DNA from: an uncultured Ruminococcus sp.
GTDB taxonomy: Bacteria > Bacillota_A > Clostridia > Oscillospirales > Ruminococcaceae
NCBI GenBank assembly: GCA_900315975.1
Contig: ONBA01000018.1
Coordinates: 1-50,313, forward strand
DNA length: 50,313 bases
Reading direction: 5' to 3'
The stretch's first letter is position 1. Every line of letters begins with the position of its first letter. The notes beneath the pieces were generated by a model, which saw nothing but the letters and a program-made list of their open reading frames with translations, did no database searches and was not told the origin of the DNA. A program made the translations under genes and the position numbers. Below, one piece after another: positions 44,528-50,313 of this stretch.

Positions 44528-45304
44528 ATGAGACTTGACCGTTTTATCTCAGAGCGTACTGAGTATTCCCGCAGCGAGATAAAGAGTATAGCCGCAAAGG
44601 GCGGTATAAAGGTGAACGGTGCACCTGTAAAAAAGCCGGATACTCAGATAGACCCCGACCGCGACAAGGTAGAGGTACTCGGAAATGAGCTTCGTGCAGA
44701 CAAATTCCGCTATATACTGCTGAATAAGCCTGATGGCTACATAAGCTCGACCGATGACGGCGACGGCAAAACAGTAATGGAATTGATACCTCCCGAAATG
44801 CGAACAAAGAATATGTTTCCGGCGGGAAGACTTGACAAGGATTCACTCGGTGCACTTCTCATCACAGACGACGGAGACCTTGCACACCGCTTATTATCGC
44901 CAAAGAAACACGTGTCCAAAATATACATTGTGAAACTTGCCAATCCGTTCAAAAGTAAATATATTGACATTTTTTCGGCAGGAATAACTTTGTCAGATGG
45001 TTATCAATGTCTGCCGGCTCGGGTAAAAAATGTTGAAAACTCCGAAAAACTGGCATTTATCGAACTGAATGAGGGAAAATATCATCAGGTGAAGAGAATG
45101 TTTGCTGCTGTTGAAAATCACGTCGAGGTACTTATGAGGGTTTCAGTCGGAGGACTGATTCTTCCCGAAAAACTGGGGTTTGGTCAGTGTATGGAATTAT
45201 TGCACAAAGATGTTGAAAACTTGTTCGAGCCACTGGATTTCGATGCTTTTTGCAGCGATTTTTCCGCTGTTTTTTCGGCAATTCTAATAAACAACCTTTT
45301 GTAA
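44528..45304 (+). CDS. 16S rRNA pseudouridine synthase (RsuA family)
   Basis: The 258-aa protein has an N-terminal S4 domain (residues 1-55, MRLDRFISERTEYSRSEIKS). The catalytic domain has the active-site aspartate in GRLDKDSLGALLIT (about 100-113). It matches RsuA-type enzymes acting on 16S rRNA U516, but RluB-type specificity cannot be excluded from sequence alone. It has GGAG upstream and diverges from the DUF4830 gene. Confidence 0.85.
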   Translation: MRLDRFISERTEYSRSEIKSIAAKGGIKVNGAPVKKPDTQIDPDRDKVEVLGNELRADKFRYILLNKPDGYISSTDDGDGKTVMELIPPEMRTKNMFPAGRLDKDSLGALLITDDGDLAHRLLSPKKHVSKIYIVKLANPFKSKYIDIFSAGITLSDGYQCLPARVKNVENSEKLAFIELNEGKYHQVKRMFAAVENHVEVLMRVSVGGLILPEKLGFGQCMELLHKDVENLFEPLDFDAFCSDFSAVFSAILINNLL

Positions 45305-45322
45305 CTTTGGCAATTTAGCATC

Positions 45323-45388
45323 TTGAAAAAATCCGCAAATGATGATATTATATTAATATAGCTGATACTGTGTAGCTTGGATATCAGC
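45323..45388 (+). promoter_or_regulatory. Promoter and leader hairpin of the ABC ATPase gene
   Basis: TTGAAA (45323-45328), 17 bases, TATTAT (45346-45351) with a TGA extension. Downstream in the leader a 7-bp stem GCTGATA/TATCAGC (45361-45367 with 45382-45388) has a 14-nt loop. The RBS TGGAGG is 8-10 bases before the ATG. Confidence 0.65.
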
Positions 45389-45427
45389 AAGGAAAATTTT
45401 TGATTTTGAACTGGAGGACTGGATTAA

Positions 45428-46567
45428 ATGGCAGGCTTAACACTTAAAGGCATTTATAAGAAGTATCCGGGCGGCGTTGTTGCAGTTTCGGATGTTAATT
45501 TAGAGATAAGGGATAAGGAATTCATCGTTCTCGTTGGACCTTCCGGCTGCGGTAAGTCAACTACTCTCCGTATGATCGCCGGACTTGAAGAGATCTCTGA
45601 GGGTGAACTTTACATCGGCGACCGCCTTGTAAACGATATCGCTCCTAAGGACAGAGATATTGCGATGGTTTTCCAGAACTACGCTCTTTATCCTCATATG
45701 ACTGTTTTCGATAACATGGCTTTCGGACTCAAGCTCCGCAAGGTTCCTAAGGACGAGATCGAGAGAAAGGTTAACGAGGCTGCTAAGATCCTCGACCTTT
45801 CACACCTCCTCGACAGAAAGCCTAAGGCTATGTCAGGTGGTCAGCGTCAGCGTGTTGCACTCGGTCGTGCAATCGTTCGTTCACCTAAGGTATTCCTTCT
45901 CGACGAGCCTCTCTCAAACCTCGATGCTAAGCTCCGTGCTCAGATGAGAACCGAGATCGCTAAGATCCACAAGAAGCTCGGTACTACATTCATCTACGTA
46001 ACTCATGACCAGACTGAGGCTATGACAATGGGTGACCGTATCGTTTGTATGAAGGACGGTTTCGTTCAGCAGGTTGATACACCTCAGCACCTCTACGAGA
46101 ACCCTGTAAACAAGTTCGTTGCAGGCTTCCTCGGTTCACCTCAGATGAACTTTATCGACGCTACTCTCAAGGAAGAGTTTGGTCAGTTCATCGTTGAGTT
46201 CGGTTCAAACGACACTAAGAACTCAAGAGGCGTTAAGTATCAGATCATCGTTCCTGAGTCAAAGGTAAACGACGAGCTCGGCAACTATGTAGGCAAGGAT
46301 ATCATTCTCGGTATCCGTCCTGAGAGCATCCACGATGAGGAAATGTACCTCTCAAATGCTACAACAGGTGTTATCGATGCTTATGTTGAAATCACAGAAA
46401 TGATGGGCGCAGAGACATACCTCTACCTCGTATGCGAGGGCAACAACCTCACAGCAAGAGTTAGCCCCAGATCTACAGCTAAGCCTGGTGACGACATCAA
46501 GGTTGCTATCGATCCTAACAGAATCCATATCTTTGATAAGGAAACAGAAAGAGCTATCGTTAACTGA
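45428..46567 (+). CDS. msmX: MsmX/UgpC-type sugar ABC transporter ATPase
   Basis: The 379-aa protein has Walker [10 protein letters not shown] (about 38-46), the Q-loop [10 protein letters not shown], the signature [15 protein letters not shown] (about 137-151), Walker [14 protein letters not shown] and a C-terminal TOBE-like regulatory domain (about 240-379). No permease or binding-protein gene adjoins it, which fits MsmX-type ATPases that energise several carbohydrate transporters. Codon choice differs from its neighbours: AAG, ATC, CTC and CGT dominate, as expected of a highly expressed gene. Confidence 0.93.
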   Translation: MAGLTLKGIYKKYPGGVVAVSDVNLEIRDKEFIVLVGPSGCGKSTTLRMIAGLEEISEGELYIGDRLVNDIAPKDRDIAMVFQNYALYPHMTVFDNMAFGLKLRKVPKDEIERKVNEAAKILDLSHLLDRKPKAMSGGQRQRVALGRAIVRSPKVFLLDEPLSNLDAKLRAQMRTEIAKIHKKLGTTFIYVTHDQTEAMTMGDRIVCMKDGFVQQVDTPQHLYENPVNKFVAGFLGSPQMNFIDATLKEEFGQFIVEFGSNDTKNSRGVKYQIIVPESKVNDELGNYVGKDIILGIRPESIHDEEMYLSNATTGVIDAYVEITEMMGAETYLYLVCEGNNLTARVSPRSTAKPGDDIKVAIDPNRIHIFDKETERAIVN

Positions 46568-46645
46568 TAATACTGAAATATTCACTTTTCATATTTATCC
46601 TTTCTTTCTTTCCGACGCTATCAGGCAATGGCGGCGGAACAAACT

Positions 46646-46676
46646 ACCGCAGCATAAGCTGCGGTTTTTTGTTTTT
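46646..46676 (+). terminator. Terminator of msmX
   Basis: An 8-bp stem ACCGCAGC/GCTGCGGT (46646-46653 with 46658-46665) with an ATAA loop is followed by TTTTTTGTTTTT. Confidence 0.9.
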
Positions 46677-46729
46677 ATTCTTCTGTAAAAATACTGTCAA
46701 GAAACTCTTGCACCCCGAAAAACAGCCAT

Positions 46730-46750
46730 GTAAAGCGATTCTTGCTTTAC
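46730..46750 (+). promoter_or_regulatory. Inverted repeat upstream of XRE gene
   Basis: GTAAAGC/GCTTTAC (46730-46736 with 46744-46750), with a 7-nt spacer, lies 43 bases before the XRE-regulator start. It could be an operator for that regulator or a weak hairpin. No clear -10/-35 pair was identified around it. Confidence 0.4.
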
Positions 46751-46792
46751 TTTTCCGACTAACTGTTTTATCATAAAAGCGGAGGTGAAAAA

Positions 46793-47548
46793 ATGAACAT
46801 CGGAAAAAATATCCGAGATATCAGAACTAAAAACAATATGTCACAGGAAGAATTCGGGAAACTCTTTTTCGTTACTCGTCAGACAGTATCAAACTGGGAG
46901 AACGAAAAGAATTTTCCCGATTTGAAAACTATCGTCGATATCAGTGACAAATTTGACATATCGCTCGATAAGCTTTTAAAGGAGGATAAGGAAATGGTTG
47001 AAAGTATTACAACTAAAGTCAGGGTCGCAGAAAAGTGGAATAAGTACAGGCGTGTGGTGGCTATGGTAAGTGGAGCAGTCATTGCGGTGACAGCTGTTAC
47101 GGGCGGAATATACAGCGGAGTATGGCTCAACAAAAAGAATAAGGTTGAGAGCTGTTTCAATACTGCTGTTACGGAGCTTGGATTCAGAGAGAGTGAAAAC
47201 AGAGTATATGAGCGCAATGACAGCACAGGAATAAAGTATGTGCTTCCGCATCAGGAAATGCCTTCATTATTTGATTTTTCGCTTGATTTCCATTCTAAAT
47301 ATGTATACGGCATATTTGAAGACAAAGGAAATGATTTCACGCTGATAAACATAGAGAATGAAAGCTACAGTCTGGAAGTTAATGATGAAAATGATGAATA
47401 TTTTTACTCTTCTATTGACGAAAACGGCATGATTCTCAATGAAGAAAGGCTGACTGTTGAACAGGTAAAGCTGATAAAAGATAATTCGGAAACTATAAAA
47501 ACCGCTTTGTCAGAGACGATGAGGATATGTGACAAAGTGTATTTGTGA
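46793..47548 (+). CDS. Membrane-anchored XRE-family transcriptional regulator
   Basis: The 251-aa protein has an N-terminal HTH of the Cro/CI type (about 5-60: IRDIRTKNNMSQEEFGKLFFVTRQTVSNWENE, in two parts). One membrane helix follows (about 87-110) and an extracytoplasmic domain of about 140 residues with many acidic and aromatic residues but no recognised family. This layout fits regulators that sense a signal outside the cell and bind DNA at the membrane. GGAGGTGA lies before the ATG. The M20 dipeptidase gene follows eight bases downstream. Confidence 0.85.
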   Translation: MNIGKNIRDIRTKNNMSQEEFGKLFFVTRQTVSNWENEKNFPDLKTIVDISDKFDISLDKLLKEDKEMVESITTKVRVAEKWNKYRRVVAMVSGAVIAVTAVTGGIYSGVWLNKKNKVESCFNTAVTELGFRESENRVYERNDSTGIKYVLPHQEMPSLFDFSLDFHSKYVYGIFEDKGNDFTLINIENESYSLEVNDENDEYFYSSIDENGMILNEERLTVEQVKLIKDNSETIKTALSETMRICDKVYL

Positions 47549-47556
47549 GGTAAAAA

Positions 47557-48825
47557 ATGTCAGAAATAAGAGATTACATACACGAACACAAGTACGAAAT
47601 GACAGCACTTCTGCGCGAATTGGTTGCAATTCCGAGTGTGCAGGGTGAAGCTTCCGAGGGCAAGCCTTTCGGAGAAGAGCCTGCACGCGCACTTGTGACA
47701 ATGCTTGAGAAGTGCCGCGAATATGGTTTTAATGTGGAGAATGTTGAAAACTACGCAGGCTCAGCGGACTTTGACGAGTCCGAGCCTGCACTTGCTATAC
47801 TTTCACACCTCGATGTTGTACCGGCTGGAAGCGGTTGGACTACAGACCCTTTCACGCTGACTGCTGACGGCGACAAACTCATAGGACGCGGTGCTATCGA
47901 CGATAAAGGTCCGGCAGTAGCGTCACTGTTTGCGATGAGGGCGGTCAAGGAGCTTGGTATTCCGCTGAAAAAGGGAGTTCGGCTGATTTTTGGTACGAAC
48001 GAGGAAAACGGCTCGGCTGACCTCGCTTACTATCGCAGTAAAAGGAAATTGCCGCCGATGGTGTTTACTCCGGACGGCGAATATCCTGTGATAAATGCGG
48101 AGAAAGGTATGCTCAGGGTATACTTTTCAACATCTGTGCCTGAGAATGTTGAAATCTCGGCAGGTACGGTCATAAACGCAGTTCCTTCGAGTTGTAAGTT
48201 TCTGAATAAGCCGTTATCATGCACTGTCGAAGGTGTCTCCGCGCACGCTTCAACTCCTGAAAAGGGCGACAATGCGATAACGAAGTTTTTGGCAGAATAC
48301 AGCGCAGAAGTGCCTGTACTGAGAGGTCTTGCGGAACTTTTCCCACACGGTGAAACTGACGGAAAAAGCTGTGGACTCGGCTTTTCCGACCCTGTTTCCG
48401 GCAATATGACCTGTGTACTTTCCATGCTGAATACTGAAAATGGCAGACTTTGCGGCGGAATCGACATACGTTTTCCTCTCGACCGTAAAAAGTCCGGTAT
48501 TAGTGAGATAATCTGTGAAAAACTGCGGAATGCCGGTTTTGATATCGACTCATGCGAAGGTGTTGACCCACATTGTACCGATGAGAATTCAACATTTGTA
48601 CAGACATTGTTGAAAACTTACGAGCGAGTGACCGGTGAAAAGGGCAAATGTATCGCTATCGGCGGCGGCACTTACGTACACGAGATTGAGGGCGGAGTTG
48701 CTTTCGGAGCGGAATTTCCCGGTAAAGACTACCATATGCACAGTCCTGACGAGTTCATAACTGTTGATGAACTCCTGAAAAATGCCGAATTAATGGCAGA
48801 AGCAATAGTCGGGATTTGCGGCTGA
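47557..48825 (+). CDS. M20-family (PepV/Sapep-like) dipeptidase
   Basis: The 422-aa metallopeptidase has the zinc/manganese site: SHLDVVPAG (about 86-94), GRGAIDDKGPAV (about 112-123), NEENGS (about 151-156) and YHMHSPDE near the C-terminus (about 398-405). The lid domain contains HASTPEKGDNA. It resembles PepV/Sapep dipeptidases, slightly shorter than the usual 460-470 aa. It probably degrades dipeptides in the cytosol. It is eight bases after the XRE regulator gene, suggesting joint transcription. Confidence 0.9.
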   Translation: MSEIRDYIHEHKYEMTALLRELVAIPSVQGEASEGKPFGEEPARALVTMLEKCREYGFNVENVENYAGSADFDESEPALAILSHLDVVPAGSGWTTDPFTLTADGDKLIGRGAIDDKGPAVASLFAMRAVKELGIPLKKGVRLIFGTNEENGSADLAYYRSKRKLPPMVFTPDGEYPVINAEKGMLRVYFSTSVPENVEISAGTVINAVPSSCKFLNKPLSCTVEGVSAHASTPEKGDNAITKFLAEYSAEVPVLRGLAELFPHGETDGKSCGLGFSDPVSGNMTCVLSMLNTENGRLCGGIDIRFPLDRKKSGISEIICEKLRNAGFDIDSCEGVDPHCTDENSTFVQTLLKTYERVTGEKGKCIAIGGGTYVHEIEGGVAFGAEFPGKDYHMHSPDEFITVDELLKNAELMAEAIVGICG

Positions 48826-48841
48826 TCATGTTAAAGAAAAA

Positions 48842-48873
48842 CCCCAGCAAACTTGTTAAAAAGTTTGCAGGGG
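48842..48873. terminator. Bidirectional terminator between dipeptidase and birA
   Basis: CCCC-A-GCAAACTT (48842-48854) pairs with AAGTTTGC-A-GGGG (48861-48873), with a 6-nt loop. T-rich tracts lie on both sides. Confidence 0.88.
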
Positions 48874-48883
48874 TATATTTTTA

Positions 48884-49864
48884 TTATTCTTTTATTCTGC
48901 AAAGATTTGCTTCTCCGGACGAGAGACTGCGCACAATGCCGGACTCAGTTTTTACCATGAGATTAGCATTTCTGTCGATACCGAGTGCCTTGCCGGTAAT
49001 TATTTCATTTCCTACCTTAGCGGTGATGAAATTGCCTGAGAGGAGTTCTCTTTCGCGATATTCGCGGAGATATGAGCGGTTTTCGATTTTACTGAGGTAG
49101 GAGTCAAGCGAGTTTATTACCTCGGCACAGAGTGCATTTCTGTCTACGACCTCTCCTGTTTCGTCCTCAATAGATGAAGCACGCTGACTGAGTTCATCGT
49201 CAAAACAGCCTTTAACGCTTCTGACGTTTATACCTATACCTATAACAGCCATATCAAGTGCACGCATTTCCATATCCATAGAAGCTTCTGTGAGTATACC
49301 TACTATTTTTTTGCCGTTCAGGTAAAGGTCGTTGACCCATTTGATTCTAACATCGGCATTGCACAGTGACTCTATAGCTTCAGCAGTAGCAACTGCGGCG
49401 GCAGATGTGATAAGCGGTGCAGTATTAATACTGAATTCGGGTTGAAGAATAACACTGAGGTAAAGACCCTTTCCCGAGGGTGAAATGAAGCTTCTGCCCA
49501 TTCTGCCCTTTCCGGCGGTCTGTTTATCGGCAATTATGACAGTACCGTTTGGCATATCCTTTGATACTATCTTTGCGTAATTATTAGTGGAATCGACCTC
49601 GTCAAGTACGATTATCTTTTTTCCGAGTACAGAAGCCGTAACTTTTGATGAAATCAGTTGTTCTGAGAGGTGGTTATTATTTTCAGCGAGCCTGTAGCCT
49701 TTTGCGGTCACTGATTCGATAGCATATCCATCGTTTTCAAGAGCTTTTACAGCTTTCCATACTGCATTACGGCTAACTCCGAGCTGTTCAGCGAGAGCTG
49801 AGCCTGATATGTAATTGCCTCCGGATTCTGCAAAAGCTTTCAGAAGTGAATCTCTGACGTTCAT
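48884..49864 (-). CDS. birA: Bifunctional biotin ligase/repressor BirA
   Basis: The 326-aa protein has an N-terminal winged helix (about 1-65: SALAEQLGVSRNAVWKAVKALE), so it is the regulator-ligase type. The catalytic domain has the biotinyl-AMP loop in TAGKGRMGRSFISPSGKG (about 115-132), KWVNDLYLNGKKIVGILTE (about 175-193) and an SH3-like C-terminus. It attaches biotin to carboxylases and probably represses biotin genes. None of those are in this window. It runs against its plus-strand neighbours. Confidence 0.95.
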   Translation of the reverse strand: MNVRDSLLKAFAESGGNYISGSALAEQLGVSRNAVWKAVKALENDGYAIESVTAKGYRLAENNNHLSEQLISSKVTASVLGKKIIVLDEVDSTNNYAKIVSKDMPNGTVIIADKQTAGKGRMGRSFISPSGKGLYLSVILQPEFSINTAPLITSAAAVATAEAIESLCNADVRIKWVNDLYLNGKKIVGILTEASMDMEMRALDMAVIGIGINVRSVKGCFDDELSQRASSIEDETGEVVDRNALCAEVINSLDSYLSKIENRSYLREYRERELLSGNFITAKVGNEIITGKALGIDRNANLMVKTESGIVRSLSSGEANLCRIKE

Positions 49865-49893
49865 AATAAAAACCTTTCTTTGTATATTGAAAA

Positions 49894-49931
49894 GTGAATA
49901 ATAAACAGCTTATGAGCTATTCATTATTCAC
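49894..49931. promoter_or_regulatory. Imperfect 38-bp palindrome upstream of birA
   Basis: GTGAATAAT (49894-49902) and ATTATTCAC (49923-49931) are exact complements, enclosing AGCT-TATG-AGCT. It lies 30-67 bases upstream of birA and downstream of the tRNA-Ala gene on the minus strand. A short T-rich stretch follows. It could be the tRNA transcript's terminator or a BirA operator; the sequence does not decide. Confidence 0.45.
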
Positions 49932-50023
49932 AGGTTAGGTAGAATATATTTCTGTCGTGATATAAATGTTGTCAGCGTGGATAGCGAACGGCAACGTGAA
50001 TTGCCAGCGGGCGCTCCCCACCG

Positions 50024-50099
50024 TGGTGGACTTGAAGGGGATCGAACCCTCGACCTCTGCGTTGCGAACGCAGCGCTCTCCCAACTGAGCTACAAGCCC
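50024..50099 (-). tRNA. tRNA-Ala (anticodon CGC)
   Basis: A 76-nt cloverleaf, with CCA encoded, fits exactly: acceptor GGGCTTG/CAAGTCC with the alanine identity pair G3:U70, discriminator A, D arm GCTC/GAGC, anticodon stem CTGCG/CGCAG with loop TTCGCAA (anticodon at 50064-50066) and a T arm with TTCGATC. It decodes GCG. Confidence 0.97.
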
Positions 50100-50115
50100 A
50101 TATCTTCACGTAAAT

Positions 50116-50144
50116 ATTATAACAGCTTTTTTTTTCATTGTCAA
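50116..50144 (-). promoter_or_regulatory. Consensus promoter of tRNA-Ala
   Basis: On the minus strand TTGACA (complement of 50139-50144), 17 bases, TATAAT (complement of 50116-50121), 16 bases upstream of the tRNA start. Confidence 0.88.
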
Positions 50145-50219
50145 GAATATATTGCTCCCGTACCACGGCAACAGCATTGGTTATGTTGACATATTTTCAC
50201 ATATGATGTATAATTTTAA

Positions 50220-50313
50220 GGCAACACCGCACAAAGACCGCTTGACGTCTTTGTACTGAATCTGCTTGGATATTTTCCGTCATCTTGCACAGAAATCCCT
50301 TGACATACGTCAG
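50220..50313. other. Unassigned sequence at window end
   Basis: No gene is visible. A 7-bp stem CAAAGAC/GTCTTTG sits near 50233-50254, and CTTGACRT-like segments recur. It could be the edge of an interspersed repeat or insertion sequence; too little is present to tell. Confidence 0.3.

Noticed and set aside
49977..50189. 70-codon frame over the tRNA-Ala
   Set aside because: It is the antisense of a complete tRNA and its promoter.

Overview
This window is the replication-origin region of a Gram-positive clostridial chromosome, most like Ruminococcus / Oscillospiraceae. The grounds are the gene order rpmH-oriC-dnaA-dnaN-yaaA-recF-remB-gyrB-gyrA, a separate Noc beside ParAB, moderate GC with strong AGGAGG Shine-Dalgarno sequences, frequent TTG starts, and DUF3789-like microproteins. 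No species is assigned.

Left part (1-14,650), minus strand first: a lipoprotein with DUF4097-like beta repeats, its eight-helix anti-sigma factor and an ECF sigma factor; a short inverted-repeat element flanked by an 8-bp duplication; then panB-panC-panD, preceded by a DUF2520 dehydrogenase that is a candidate ketopantoate reductase (PanG type). Next comes a plus-strand accessory locus (6,194-12,883): a 1,132-aa membrane TIR/beta-propeller protein, translationally coupled to a membrane protein with two TrkA-N-like Rossmann domains and a C-terminal RyR-like domain, followed from its own consensus promoter by a CPA2 cation/proton antiporter. This is the most interesting system here: it pairs a predicted NAD-cleaving domain with a ryanodine-receptor-type domain next to ion transport. 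Two phage-virion-like genes and a DnaQ-type exonuclease follow.

Middle (14,650-28,510): a lipoprotein, a flavodiiron protein and two tiny DUF3789-like proteins (absent from ordinary ORF calls because of size), then the minus-strand block serS, parB, parA, noc, rsmG, mnmG, mnmE, jag, yidC, yidD, rnpA, rpmH. Six parS sites were found, three of them clustered upstream of parA.

Origin (28,510-31,073): DnaA-box-like 9-mers lie on both sides of dnaA. The dnaA-dnaN gap holds a DnaA box, a C-rich spacer, DnaA-trio-like triplets and AT-rich repeats in the order expected of a Bacillus-type unwinding element.

Right part (31,074-50,313), mostly plus strand: dnaN, yaaA, recF, remB, a hypothetical gene, gyrB, a hypothetical gene, gyrA, a metallophosphoesterase, a YtaF/MntP-like membrane protein, a STAS protein with a degenerate ATPase-like partner (minus), a TIM-barrel isomerase-like protein, nrdR, two small membrane or anchored proteins, an RsuA-type pseudouridine synthase, an MsmX-type ATPase, a membrane-anchored XRE regulator, an M20 dipeptidase, birA (minus) and tRNA-Ala(CGC) (minus). 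Most core genes are transcribed away from oriC. The TIR locus, the flavodiiron region, and the STAS and birA genes run against replication.
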